NCBI GenBank assembly: GCA_016785225.1
Contig: JAFBJZ010000227.1
Coordinates: 1-64,000 of the forward strand
DNA: 64,000 nucleotides
Direction: 5' to 3'
Origin: Psettodes erumei
Taxonomy: Eukaryota; Chordata; Actinopteri; Pleuronectiformes; Psettodidae
Shown: positions 35,506-48,984 of the stretch, piece by piece
How the letters are laid out: each line of letters starts with the position of its first letter
Numbering within the stretch: position 1 is the stretch's first letter
Position numbers and translations under genes: made by a program
The notes under the pieces: model-generated
Told to the model about the DNA's origin: nothing
Database searches by the model: none
The model's input: the letters and a program-made list of their open reading frames with translations, nothing else

Positions 35506-37687
35506 GGGTGTCACCAGCCACCATTCAGCAGATAGAACCTGGATGCTGCGATGCAAAAATCTGAAGCTGTGGAGGTCCGGTAATGGAGCGCTCCCTTCAT
35601 TCTCACCCTTGCGCTGCCTGGTCCGCGCGGATGGGGGGGGGTCATGTGGCAGTGACATACCTGCCGTCATCACACCTGCACAGAGTCACAGTCTGGATGT
35701 GTCATACATCACTCAGCGTCATGTGGAAGCTGCACTGGGAAAAAGTTAATGGATCGCACACAAAAAGATGTGCTGAATTAAGCTTCTTGTGATGGGATTT
35801 AGTCTGAACGCCATGATGACATTAATATCTCTGCAATTCTTAAGTTGTTTTTTTTTTGTCAGCGTTGAGAGCAAATGTTCAGTCAGCTATTTAAAGAAAC
35901 AATCAATAGCAAGACATGTAGCTTCTAATGCTCCTTGTTTCCATTAAGGAGGCACTGGTATGTGCTAATGGATGTAGTGAGAGCGTCTAATGCATAAATG
36001 AGAATAGCCTTCACCTTATGTTATTTATTAAACCCACTGTAAGGTGAAGGAGATGAAACAGCGTCCACTGCCCAGCGAAGCAGGAGGCATCTGCTGCTCA
36101 TCGCTCTATAATTGATGTGATACAACACGAGAGAAACTCTAGAGAAAATGAACACTTGGCCTATTTAGACATTCTCAGCGGAGGCCATGAGATGATCAGG
36201 CTAGTTTTATTTTTTTGTGGCTTAGTTTTAAAAACCAGCAAACAAAGAACTTTTGAGTCGAGCTTAAAAGAATCTGATGAACAAATGAATGTGGTGGAGT
36301 CACATGTAAGACGTTTATTCTTCCCAACTCCGGCTTTGAAGACTTCCAGAGCAGAAGTGGACGGACACTGTTATCAGTCTACAGATCGCTTGCTTCTTCA
36401 GAGCCGTGTTACATAAGCCTGATTTTGACTTGCAAAGTTAACTGTGTCGGCTCTGAAAGCCTCACATGCAAACCTGCAAAAGGACTTTTTTTTTTTTTTC
36501 CTCGACTTTGCAGCAAAGTGCTGCGTCTCTGTAGACGGCACTTTGTGGGCCAGGATCTGGGTTTCTGAGGAGAGGAAGGGGAGCTGACCTTGGCCTATCT
36601 ACGTTCAGAGCGAGCTCACATTAAAACTGTGCAAAGACGACAGGCCAAATGGAAATGCAGTGTGTCAAAAAGTGGAGTTTTTCTGCGTGTCCTCCTCATT
36701 ATGTGGGATAATTAAATTTAATTAATTAAAAGCTGTGCTGTTTGCTCTGCTTTCACGTTCTTCTTGTTCTTGGTCCTGTTTTGTATCATACTATGGAGAA
36801 ATATATATTGATGTTTCATCCTAGTGTAGATACTGGCGCACAAAAATCATAATCTGCACAGTCATGGTGAGTAATGAATGTTATTGTGGCTTTTCAGTGT
36901 CTTCCCGGACAGAAAGTTCATGCTTTGCTCTTCCACCTGGAGGAAGTATTAAGTCAGTTATGAGAGATCACTGCAAGATTCCCTCCCCAGCTAGAAGAAG
37001 CAAATATGCTCGCAAATCTCACCAAAAGCACATTGTAATTAATCCCAGCTCCTTTTTTAAAAAAACACGTGTCCAACCGCAAGAAGAGACACAAACTTAC
37101 TCCCTTCCTGTCATAACGTTTGGCTCTACTTTAGGTGAGAATATATCCATGTCTTTTAATTATGAATGAAAATTATGAGATTACATGAATTTATATTTCC
37201 TCCACATCGTGCGTGTCCTGCAGCGTTCTGTCTTTTGTTTGTATTTTGTCGTCGTTTCTTAAGTGTCTCTTAGAGCTGCTTTTATGACAAGGAAGTAAAT
37301 AAACTAAATATGGACGCCAGAGGCAATTTCCATAAAAGGAAGCTCACAAGAGCGGCGAACGCAAAAAGCCTCTTCACGAGCGATAAGTAAAGTTAATACC
37401 TGACCACAGTAAAGGCAACACAGCCGAGCGTCTGACAGTCTCGTCTTGCAGTTGACAGGACCGTAGTAAGGTCAGCGTGCCGTTCTCCTGAGGTCAGCCA
37501 GGCCAGGTGACAGACGGACGGACTGACAGCCGGCAGCAGTCGGAAACACAAACACCTCAGGCTGTTATTTTGGGTCCATGAATCACCGCCGTCGGGCGTC
37601 CCATTGGATTCCAGATGAAAGCTTCCAGCACACTGAGTTTTGACACAGCTGTTGGCCTGTTACTGACCTCACAATATGTGTGGTTAC

Positions 37688-37777
<90 letters not shown>

Positions 37778-37865
37778 CGGAGCGTTAGAGTGGCACAAAC
37801 AAACACAGACAAATCAGCAGAGTGCTATTGCTAATATCAAAGCTCTTCTGTCTGTTTTTCTTATG

Positions 37866-37941
<76 letters not shown>

Positions 37942-38026
37942 ATATCAGTCCATTCAAGCAGTCACACTTCAGGCTGTGATCTCTTCTGATCACAGAGGCT
38001 TCAGGGTTTTATTGTCACTGTCTCTG

Positions 38027-38077
<51 letters not shown>

Positions 38078-40930
38078 CGTGCGTGCATGCGTGACTGCCG
38101 GCGCCGCAGGCTCAGCCTAATCTCTCTGATGCCCACTGGAGTGTGAAGCTCCTCTGTCCCAGAATGTGTTTCCATTCGGCCATCTCTTTACATTTCGTCC
38201 GGCCTCGGGGCTCCGAGACGCAAACGCCGTCTCTGCAGCGTCGCCATACGTTTGACGTATTCACATTAATGTGCAGAGTCCGAAGCGTCAACAGTCAACC
38301 CAGTACAGTACAGACTGTACATTCTGTTCATGTGATGTTTGGGCACATAATTACTTATGTTTTAGTGTAAAGATAAGAAACTTGGGCCCAGTTTCTGGAG
38401 CCATTTATGAGCCACTTTTATTAACCGGTGTGTCGTTCATGCAGCTGACACAGCTCGTGTGTGTGATCTGTGTATTTTCTTTGTGGATTTGATACGGTCC
38501 CGTGTCTAAACCGAACACGTATGTGCTCCGTCGCCTCTGACGTCCGCAGGCCCAGAGAACATGTTGAAGCCTCCTCTCAGTCTCTTCAGCCACCCCCAGC
38601 AGCCTTTCCACCACATGGACTCTCTGCACCAGCTGGGACCTCCGCCCATGGCCCCCACGCAGCCGCTCGGCCCCCCGCCCCTGGCCCCCGCTCAGGCGAT
38701 TGGACCCCCAACTATGGCTCCCGCCCATACTCTGGGACCCCCTCCGCTAACAGCTACTCACACTTTGAGGCCTCCCCACATCACCCCCCCGCACAGCTTA
38801 GGCCCCCCTCCGATGGCCCCGGCTCAGCCGCTCGGGCCCCCGCCGATGCCGCATGCCTTGGGCCCCCCACCTGTCGATCACACGCAAGCAATAGTGCCTC
38901 CAACCATGGACCTCACTCAGCCGCTGGGGCCTCCGCCTCTGAACCCCGCGCAGGCGCTGGTGCCCCCACCTGTGGTGGCGCCCATAGCCGGGCGATTCCC
39001 CCTCCCTCCCAGCCCGCTGTCGTCCCCCCCTGCTCCGGGCCCGGACCAGCTGCCCCCGCGGCCCCCGGGGCCGGTCCTCATCCCAGCCCCTATGTCCGGC
39101 CTCATCCCCGCTCATCCACCGGGTCAGGCGGCCGCGGCCAGCGAGCAGCCCCAGGACGAGGGCTCCCCGCTGGGCCCGGAGGAGCAGGACGACTCCCTGG
39201 GGCTGGAGGAGCTGTGCAAACCGCTGTACTGTAAACTCTGCAACGTTACCCTCAACTCGGCTCAGCAGGCACAGGCTCACTACCAGGTCTGCCGAAATAC
39301 ACATTCACACGTGCAGCCGTGATACTGCATGTACGCAAATACAAAAAAAAATCTTTCTCCTTACCTGTCTCCTCAGGGGAAGAACCACAGCAAAAAGTTG
39401 AGAAACTTCTACGCCGGCAGTCAGCAACCTCCAGCCATCAGGATCCCAGACGTCCTGGATGTGGCCGGGCAGACCGCCCTCAGCTCAGGATCCAACGACG
39501 GCGACGCAGGCAGGCAGGTCAGCATCAGTCCTCCACCCCCCCCAAAATGTTCCAGTTTGAGTTTAGGAGGTGGGCGTGCTGCCGACGGAGGTCGTTTCCC
39601 TCTGAGGAGGTGGTGGAAACTCTCGTTTCTCAGTCTGACGGCTTTTAAAGCGTGGATGGTGGAGACACAGTCCTGTTAAATTATTGTATATTATACATTT
39701 TGTGGTGATGCTAGTTTTCTCAGACTCAAAGGAATCACTGTTCTTCCTGTGTGTCTGTCAAAGTTGCTCACTTTGGATAAAAATATCAAAAAGACATGCA
39801 AACCAATAACAAACCTGTCAGAATTAAGTAAATTCTGTAAATTGTAAATTCTTTTTTGCACATGACTGAATTTACCAAACACGCATTGAAAGTGTAAAAA
39901 GATTCTTTTCAATGTGTCAAACTCATTATCTGAATATTTTGGATTTAAGAGCGTGTTTTTTTACAGGTTCTTTCCTGAATAAATACCTTTCATCCGTTTT
40001 ATATTTCCCCACTTGAAAATCTTAAGAAACCGTGCGAGGAATTCTTTTCTTCCTCCCACCGGCGCTGAACATTTCTCTCTCTCTCTCTCTCCCGTCGCCA
40101 CAAACACTGCAGCCGCTGTATAAGGGGGCGACCCGGGTCATCCTGGCCACGGAGAACGATTACTGTAAGCTGTGCGACGCCTCCTTCAGTTCGCCGGCGG
40201 TCGCTCAGGCTCACTACCAGGGCAAGAACCACGCCAAGAAACTCCGGCTCGCCGAGGCCCAGCAGAACTCCAGCAACGTGTAAAAAAAAACAAAACAAAC
40301 TGATTATGATCATGACAAACAGCTGGTTCTTGTGTGGATGTTGTATAAGGTAACACTTGCTGTGCCTGTCACAGGGAGGGCAGCAATGAAGCCGCCCCGA
40401 GGAGAAACAGGAAGGACGGTGGCGAATACAGACTGGTGAAGAACCGCCGCAGCCCGCAGCTGCCTGCCGCCATGCCAGGTGAATTATTTCACATCTTTTT
40501 CAAAAAAATAATAATAATAAGAGTTATAATTAATCATCACTGCTGCCCGTATCCCATGTCACTCTGACTCTGTGCAAACTGGAACACAAATGGGCCTGAA
40601 ATGTAAATTAGTGAGTCAGGTTATCAGGAGTTGTGTGTTTTGTGTGTCTGTTTTGTGCTCGGTGACACTGCAGCATGGAAAACGCCATGTGCAGTAGCAA
40701 ACGGCCTCCACTCCGCACTAACTGACATGGACCAATCTGCAAATTTCTGATTAGTTTCAATATATATTATATATATATATATATAAAATTCAATCACATC
40801 GGCTACTGTACGACTTTATTAACCCAGTGGAGCCGAGTTTACTGGCCACTGTTGGCCGCTGAAGGAATCTCACTGGGCAATTACAGTGAGCATCATTGTT
40901 TGGCCTCTGGCTGCTCAGACTTCTACAGTA

Positions 40931-40974
<44 letters not shown>

Positions 40975-41499
40975 CACTAGTTGTCCAGAATAACATTCTG
41001 AACTGCAAAAGCCTACTGAGCTGTAATGAACTCCCCTGGGGGGGGGGGTCTGTGTAATGAGCTGCTGCAGCTGAACAACAGAAAACTCCTCGTTCCTGTG
41101 ACTGTGACACGCGTGTCCTGAAAACAAACTCGTGTCAGTCCCGGTGCGTTGAGCGGCGGCGCCACTTTATTTGCAGAGAAATGTCTCCGGCTCATTCCCT
41201 CCGATCGCCGTCGTCTGATTCGCGGCGCTCTGTCATCAGTGAGAGAAACACGGCGACATAAATTTCACCAGCGTGTCAGCTGACCCGATGCTTAGAGGAT
41301 GACAATTCTTTTTACTTCGCCATTGTGTGTGTGTGTGTGTGTGTGTGTGTAAACAGACACAAAGGAAGTAATGTCAGATGTTCTGCTGACGTCAAGCAAC
41401 CAACACACCAACACAACGCTGTTTCCCTTCGTCTCTCTGTAAAAACCTCAGTCGTACAGTAGATCCAGAGAGTTACCTTCCTCTCATCTGGTCCTTCCT

Positions 41500-41547
<48 letters not shown>

Positions 41548-41683
41548 CACAAACAATTGTTCTTCTGATATCATCAGTTTTCTTGATGGACAAACCCCAG
41601 AATAGCTGCACTCTCTCCTGCAGTCGTCTTCTCCCCGTCTCTTTTATCTCCCTCCCTGTCTCCTTCTCCTTTTTCTGCTGTGC

Positions 41684-41727
<44 letters not shown>

Positions 41728-41856
41728 ACAGAAACAAGTAATGCTCTTTTACCAGTGATCCACCCAGTTGTAATCCCAGACGACTCTGGTGTAGCTCACA
41801 CACACGTCAGTGATACATCAGGTTAGAATTAACTGCTCTGAAGTCAGAGCCTTGGG

Positions 41857-41906
<50 letters not shown>

Positions 41907-42179
41907 ACATGCAGCTCTGCTTACGAACTTCTTCTCTCCGCTCCACCGTCTCCCACCTTTCTCCCCACAGGGCCGTACTACAACCCGAGGCCGAGGCAGC
42001 GCATCCCCAGGGACTTGGCCATGTGCGTGACCCCCAGCGGACAGTTCTACTGCTCCATGTGCAACTGCGGCGCCGAGCAGGAGACGGACTTCAGGCAGCA
42101 CCTGGAGAGCAAGCAGCACAAGGCTAAGGTGTCGGAGCTGAGGTACCGCCACGAGATGGAGAACCTCGGCTACAGCTAA
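35125..42179 (+). CDS. zmat3: Zinc finger matrin-type protein 3 (Wig-1/PAG608)
   Basis: A nuclear double-stranded-RNA-binding protein, known in mammals as a p53 target that controls mRNA stability and splicing. Exons: 35125-35242, 38550-39286, 39377-39517, 40113-40279, 40375-40478, 41971-42179, all in phase, 491 residues. Three matrin-type C2H2 fingers are visible: YCKLCNVTLNSAQQAQAHYQ (about 266-292, split by an intron), YCKLCDASFSSPAVAQAHYQ (about 349-375) and YCSMCNCGAEQETDFRQHLE (about 449-475). The C-terminus NLGY is conserved with human. The N-terminal half is far longer than the human 289-residue protein because of an 11-residue proline-rich repeat array in exon 2. The start at 35125 is chosen because exon 1 stays open to a phase-1 donor (G/GTAAGG) that fits the exon 2 acceptor. 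An ATG at 38561 in exon 2 is the alternative and gives 448 residues. Gene identity is secure; the N-terminus is less so. Confidence 0.93.
35243..38549 (+). other. zmat3 intron 1
   Basis: A 3.3-kb intron between the first and second coding exons. It contains GT/CA tracts at 35455-35499, 37689-37776, 37873-37940 and 38031-38072, and an otherwise AT-rich sequence. No other gene was recognised. Confidence 0.55.
37689..37940. repeat. Paired (CA)n tracts in zmat3 intron 1
   Basis: Two long CA runs (about 37689-37776 and 37873-37940) are separated by about 95 bases of unique sequence, followed by a GT run at 38031-38072. Confidence 0.9.
38633..38974 (+). repeat. 33-bp coding minisatellite in zmat3 exon 2
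   Basis: Ten units plus a partial one encode variants of LGPPPMAPTQP. Nine full units are 33 bases; the seventh is 27 bases (LGPPPMPHA). Variants such as IGPPTMAPAHT (third unit) and IVPPTMDLTQP (ninth) suggest a higher-order duplication of several units. The reading frame is kept throughout. Confidence 0.92.
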
Positions 42180-42817
42180 AGGAGGTGGTGGGGGGGGCGG
42201 AGGCGAGGAGAAAACAACAGAGGGCGGGGCAGAATAGGTGGAGGTTAAGCTGATACGACCCCGTGTTCGAAGGGGAGCGTTTAACGGAGGGAGATGAAAT
42301 GGCCTCAAGATGTTGTTGCAATTCATTTGACACACGGATCACACACTTGACCTCCTGCTCAGCAATATGAAGCTGTAATTGGATTTGGAGGAATTTTATT
42401 TGAAGATCACTCTTGAGAAACCAACCAGGCCACAACACGTTTGTAAAAACTTTAAAGATGTTTTGTTTTAGGCAGTGAAAAGAGACTCTGAGTGCATTCT
42501 GACAGGATCCAGGTAAACGTGAATGAATTGCAATTGAATCTTGAGCTGGTTTGTGTTATGATGTGCTGGGACCCAGCAGGGCCGGGACACGCAGAGGCTG
42601 GGAAGTCTGAGGGAGAATCGAAGAGGCAGGAGATAAGCATAGACGGGAAAAACATGTGAGTGTGAAACCAATCATCTGTGAGGTTTTAGCTTGAGACACG
42701 TTTTCCAATCAGCCCTACAGGTTTGTTTGTTGTTGTTTTTTTCCCGGGCCCTGCAGCAGGGACCACTTTGTAACCACAGGGCACGAAAGAGCAAATTCTT
42801 TACAGCCGAGAACAGGC

Positions 42818-42823
42818 AATAAA
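42818..42823 (+). terminator. Candidate poly(A) signal of zmat3
   Basis: AATAAA about 640 bases after the zmat3 stop codon, on the plus strand. Confidence 0.35.
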
Positions 42824-43919
42824 ATCCAAAGTACTACATGTTAATTTAATCAAAGCACAACGCACATCACCCGGTAGAAACAGCGGGAACCTGTGAGCCT
42901 ATCAGGCTAAAGGCTAACGTGCCGGCTAGCCTCGTTTGTGCCTTTAAGGCTGAAGACCTGGCTCGCTGTTCGGCAGTGTAGTAGAAACCAATCAATAGTT
43001 GTGATTGGGTTTTTCTATATTCACCTTTCTTCTTTTAATAAATCCACACGACTCATATGTGAATAATGAAATTGCATTGCAGATGTAAATACGGCATAAT
43101 ATACGTGAATACTATTGATTCTTTGGTTAGCCTAGCAGATACTGTAAATACTCGTAATCTACTCAATAATTATCAGGAACCCTGTACAAAGCGTGCACTG
43201 ACTGACTCCCTGTGTGTTTGAGTGTGGATTTTACTGCGCGGCGCCATCGTTCACGTGGAAAGTAACGGCGGCACCTTTCCCCTCCGTCGTCACAAGCTGC
43301 TCTCTGAAGCTGCGAGGAGGAAATGTCGACTGCATTTCCCTCCAAACTCCTAATTAAATTGCAAATGAACGCGTGCAGAGCTCGTGGATGTTTTGAGCAC
43401 GCGTCGTTTAATCGCCCCCAGTCAATCCTGATTATTCCCGGAGGGGACGTGCAGCCAGGTTTGAAGTTGTTTTGTTTTTCCTCCGGTGTGGAACGGCTGC
43501 AAAGGAGTAACGCGACTTTCTCGGTTTGACCCCGGACGACCTGCGTCCAGCTGTTTCTCAGCGTCTATCCTGTCCTGAAATGATCGGTTACGTAATTTGA
43601 ATCAAATCTGATCTGCTGCTGCTCATTCGATGAACCGTTCCAGCTCAGTTCTAGTTTTCACATCTAGTTTTACTCTCACACTTTAAACCAGCGAAGGAGT
43701 ACATATTTATCTTGTCGGTATTTACAGATTGTTTGTCCTTTAATCTTTTAAAAAAGGCGAAAAGAGATTTTATTCATGCCTCAAAAAAAAAACCAACTCA
43801 TCCTGTGTAGCAGTTCAAGGTATTTTCCACCTGAACACAGCAGATCTGTGGTTCTGAAGCCTCCTGGTTCACTTTCAATGAAGCTTTTTCAGCTGTTCCA
43901 GCAGAGCAGCCGTGCACGC

Positions 43920-43920
<1 letters not shown>

Positions 43921-43980
<60 letters not shown>
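43921..43980. repeat. (CA)n microsatellite
   Basis: About 30 CA units in the zmat3-ankmy1 interval. Confidence 0.9.
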
Positions 43981-43981
<1 letters not shown>

Positions 43982-46430
43982 CCACATAATTAAATCAGCC
44001 AAAGGCCTGATCGGGTCACGTAATTAGATGCGTTATAAAGCGAGCCGAAAGCAGCATCCTGGGTTTTGTCTGCGGTCGCTGCAGTTGGGGAGTGGCAGCT
44101 GTTTACATCTTACATTTGTCTGTAGAGCACAAACACACACCTGATCTCCCACACACACACACACACACACACGAGGACAAAGCACTGTGGTGTTCAGGGG
44201 CAGCAGCAGAGAGGGAGAGACAAACAGAACACAGAAAATAAAATGCGTGGTTGTTTTATTAGCCGGCTGTGCTGCAGTATAACCGAGCGGCGCTGCTCCT
44301 CCTCCCCCAGAGAAATAACGCCCTTTGTCTTACATGAAGCCACCGGTGACATAACCTTTTATAATGTCGCCGGGCTCCTGGGTTTATTTATAATGAGAGT
44401 CACGCTCCGGTGCGGCCGCTGGACACCTTCTGCGAGCGCACGGACTAATGAACTGTGAGGGAGTGAAGGGAATGAAGGGAGATCACGGCTCCTGCAGATT
44501 TACTGTAGTCAGCAGTCAGGACGCCATCTTTGTTTCTGTTCAGATGCGTGTTGGGACGGGTTCCCTAAACTCCGTCACAGGTCAGGGCCTTAGTGTGGAT
44601 GTGATATGTTTAGGTAATCATTTTCATTAACACGGGAAAAGCAATTTGTAGTGAACGGATTAAAAACAAACCGCTCCTTTTACACAAGACTATTTTTGGA
44701 GGGATATGCCGTGGCAGCGAGGCCGCGTTCTCCAGTTTGCACAAACGTGACAAAATCCAGAAAACCACTGTGGCAGCAAATACGATCTCATCTCCATGAA
44801 CAGGTGGCCAGTAACTGTAAACAGGTTTAATGTGTGTGTCAATCAGCACTTTGATTTGCTCCGCGTCCCCTGAAATGAAACGCCGCCGTTTGAATTCCTG
44901 CTCGTTTATTCCAGAAAAGTGCTGAAACAGCTCAAGCACCCGCGGGACTTTTGTTTGTGTTTGACGGTCAGTTTGTCTCTAACTATAATACACTGAGAGT
45001 TATTGGTTTTACTGTTAATAATGCTGTGTGTTTCAGCACCATAACTTATTAAGTTGAACTTCATTGTAAATGACAGAGAAGTGTTGCACGCCGCGCCGTT
45101 TATTATTTCCTGCATGTCATGCTCAATACCTGTTGGAAAATGACCGAGGAGGCTGAATCTACAAGAAAAGGGCATTTTTGCACTGAATATAAAATATAAA
45201 AAAAAGACACTGGTGTTGATAATGTTCCGTCAAAGTGGACACCTGGTTACCGTTGTCATTATTTGATCCTGATGTTTACAAGGTGAGACGCAGACGCTGT
45301 TGTATGATATGTGTAATAATGCGTGTTTGTCCACGTGTTGGACTCCTCAGACCAGGGTGGATGGGCAACGCTGTGAGGTTCATTGCAAGAAAACTGCACC
45401 CTGAACTGAAATTTGGCACAAAACGGTCCCAAAAATAATCAGGCACGACTTGTCGGATATTACAAAACACAGAGAGAGAGAAAAGAGATGAAGCCGGGGA
45501 CGTTATTAAACGACGCTGACTTGGTGCACAGATGTGACAGTTACATAAATCCACACATCTAAAAAAAAAAAAAAAAAAAACATGCATGTGCCTTTCCACA
45601 GCAGCTACATCGGGTCCTAAAGGTTTCCGACACAAAAGCCCATGTATCCTGGTCTGCAGACTGAGTCACTCCTGTACACTAACCACCATCACCGCCCCCT
45701 CCACCTCCTCCATCGCCTGCCAGGACAGTATATATGTACTCCTGTGCTCTCTGTGGGAAAACCTCAGCACACTCTCAGTGCCTCTGAACAACGTTGCCAA
45801 CATGCCACTGACTGACTGAATGGATGCCTGGATGACTGGTAACACTGATTTCTGAGGCTGTACGTGTTTGTGTATGTGTGTGTGTGTTTTCTGACAGGTG
45901 AATAAACGTGCAGATGATGTAAATGATCAGTCTGGTCTCCTCCTGAACGGTCTCGTGGCTTTTTTGCGAGGTGCAGGACCCAAAGCGCAGAGTTATCCCA
46001 AACAAAAATAAAAAACTGGGTTGAGTCCACAGTGGCCAGCTGAAATGAAGTCCATAAAACACAAAGGGCTGAGTCAAACCGAGGGGGGCACAGGAACAAA
46101 AATCTGAGCGGTGGGCGAAAACAGGAAGTAAACACAGGGGAAAGACCGAGGAGGAGCTGAGCTTAAACACAACCGAAGCCCAGAAAACATCGCTGCCCTG
46201 AAACTAAAGAACCAAAGTGGTTTTACATTTGTTCAGAAAAACAGAACATCATACAACAACAACAACAAATGGAGTGTGTGTGTCTTACTCGCTTCCCCCG
46301 GCTCCAGTCCAGCCCGTCCAGGCCCCGCGGGAGGACTGTGGGTCAGTAAGGCAAACAGTTGTTTAGACATCTATGGGGAAGTGATGACCCCTGTGTGGAA
46401 ACTGGGTTATTCTTTTTTTCCTGGAAGAGA

Positions 46431-46468
<38 letters not shown>

Positions 46469-47180
46469 ACAGCAGCATTTCTTGGCCTGATATGAGAGAC
46501 AGCTGTAGATTTTCGATTAGGTCTCAGACGGCCTGTGGTCTTTGTTCCACTGCTGTGTCAGGAGGGGCCGGTTCAAAAACAGGAAGTCAGTCAGCGAGCG
46601 GAAGCAAAATCTTCCGAGCTACCTGCAGGGCGCTTTGTGTGCATTTCTAAGAACAGAGACTGATGATGTATCTATGAGATTATAACTCGTATTAGGTGTT
46701 TCCTGTGTCCATCCTGAGATTAAGAGTAATATCTCTGATTTTACAGACCAAATTAATCCATTAATGGAAGGAATAAGTGACAGACTGTTAGTACCTGGAT
46801 TCTTAATACAAACCTCTTGCGAGTTGTTTTGTAATTGTAGTTATTTAGCGCCCTCTGCTGGTCATACCACGCTGAATGATCCGTACAAATGACAGGCCAC
46901 ATTGGAAATCAGCGCTGAGATATTAAATATTTAGCGTGAAAACAGTGTTTACAGTTTTTTCAAAAATCCCTGTGATTGAGTTTTCATTTTTGTACATTTT
47001 TGTGGCAAGCTCATCACAGGAAGTCAAACGCACGAAGTGGATTTGGAAACCAACATGAAAGCGTAATAATTAGGAGTAAAAATGAGGCTGGGACATCGAT
47101 CCATGTTTTTTTTGTTTTGTTATTTTAAACGCATATTAACTTGACACTTGTGCGCTCAGAATAAAACCACATATTAACAT

Positions 47181-47186
47181 TTTATT
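47181..47186 (-). terminator. Candidate poly(A) signal of ankmy1
   Basis: AATAAA on the minus strand, about 250 bases after the ankmy1 stop codon. Confidence 0.4.
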
Positions 47187-47432
47187 TGATGGCTGAGGAG
47201 CTAAACAGTATGTTGGCGTTGTGTTAGTTTGTGTCTCACTGGAGTGAAACCTGTGACGAGCTTTAAAATGCAGAAGAGCTGCGATGCTGGCCGTGTGCGG
47301 CTGTAACGCTCAACACTGGCCACAAGACGGCAGTACACTCCATTCAGCCAAATACATCGTAAAAAGTTAGGAGTCAGAGGAAGAGATGATAACACATTGG
47401 AATTAGTTCGGGGAGATAAAGTTTAGTATCCC

Positions 47433-48941
47433 TCAGTTGCAGCTGTAGTTTTCCTTCAGGTTGACCTGGTTCCCCTCTGCTGGTCTCAGGGTACCGGGAA
47501 CTTTTCGGGCTTTCAACATGGCACTCAAGGGCCCGGGGCCTTTCTGGGCTTTAAACACAGCTCTCTTCTGGATGACATCGGTCGGACGCTGGTTCGAGAG
47601 AGACAGAGACAAACTATTTACACACACTCTTTTCCTCCAAAATGTAAAACCAAATTTCCCAGATAATGTACGTGATTTTTTTTTTTTTTCTCTGAGCTTC
47701 GGTGCTCCTGGGTTGTGATTGGTTGGGGGGTTCCCACCTGACACCCAGATGCACTCGTCCTTGTGTCTCTCATCCCACGCTTTGAGTTTACAGGCCCGGG
47801 AGCAGTAGAAGACCTTGTGGCAGCGGCTGCAGGCGCTCAGCTTCACGAACATGGACCGGCCGCACTGATAGCAGAACTTAAACAACGGTTTGCTGAAGAA
47901 AAACACAAACACAAACACTCAGGACAGGCAACTAACTGGATTTGAGTTAGTATAAAATGTGCAGGTGCCTCATGTGGATGTGTTTACCTTTGCTTCCCTT
48001 TTATGAGACTTCCACAGCTGGGGGGGGGCCCGTCGCCTGTTTGGTTAACAGTGAGCGTGTCGCGTGATTTACAGCCGTACTCACTGAAATCAAAAACACC
48101 TCGTACTGACCGTTCACTGCGAGCTGTCGCTCCCTCTCCGGCGCCTCCCTCTGGCCAGCGGTCCGTCTCAGCAGATCTCCCATCATGCTCAGCAGCTGGC
48201 GCCGCGCCTTGAACGTTTCCCTCTCCCGCTTGTTCAGAGCGTGGAAGGGAGCGTTGGCAATACGCACGTCCTGGATGTGAGCGCCATGTAACGTACACAC
48301 AGCTGTTAACAGATGAAGTCATGTGGTGTACATACAGTAGCACAGCACAGTGGTAACTCAGTGTGCGTCTGTGCTCTGTCAAGTGAACATACAATAAATA
48401 AAGTTTGAATTTGACCGAACACCTGCAGCGTTTGTACAAAAAGGCGCGTCACCTGGTTAAAGGAGTAGTGCGCGTAGTCGACGGCGGTTCCCATGGCGTC
48501 TCCCACTGGAACTGGCATCAAGATGTTGGCACCAGCCTTGGCTAACATGTCCAACTGCATCGACGACACACATTCAACCCAGTGACTCACAACTGTTCAC
48601 TGATTATTTTGAAAAGTGTACCAGCTGCTTAATACACGTTTATACTGTATGCAGGAGCTTATATTGGATATTTTGTGTTTTGATTTCTAAAAGATTGTTT
48701 GGTCTCAGCAGTGTGTTAAAAAGCCACATATGTCTGTCTGTTTGTGTGTGGTTGTTTGTGTACCAGCTTTGCTCTGTTGCCAACTAAGTGGTAGTTGATG
48801 TCAGCGAGGACACAGAGGGCGCTGCCCACGCCATGGCCCAGGGGGATGTTGGGATCTGCACCTCCTTTCAGCAGCTCCTCCACCGCCTGAACCGGAAAAA
48901 GGTCCGGGACAAAGTAGAGTTGTATGTGTAGAGTATGTGTG

Positions 48942-48984
<43 letters not shown>

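Larger units (their letters stand above)
42180..47180. other. Gene-poor interval between zmat3 and ankmy1
   Basis: About 5 kb without a recognised coding exon. zmat3 and ankmy1 converge here. The left part is probably zmat3 3' UTR, with an AATAAA at 42818-42823. CA runs lie at 43921-43980, 44152-44172 and 46433-46463. A segment at about 45930-46200 has the look of a degraded interspersed repeat (GAGGTGCAGGACCCAAAGCG), but no terminal repeats could be defined. Confidence 0.5.

Noticed and set aside
34560..36000. p53 response element near zmat3
   Set aside because: I looked for paired RRRCWWGYYY half-sites because mammalian ZMAT3 is a p53 target, but every CATG found had two or more mismatches and no partner.
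45930..46200. Degraded DNA-transposon-like segment
   Set aside because: It looks like a common fish interspersed repeat, but I could not find terminal inverted repeats or target-site duplications, so it is only mentioned in the gap description.
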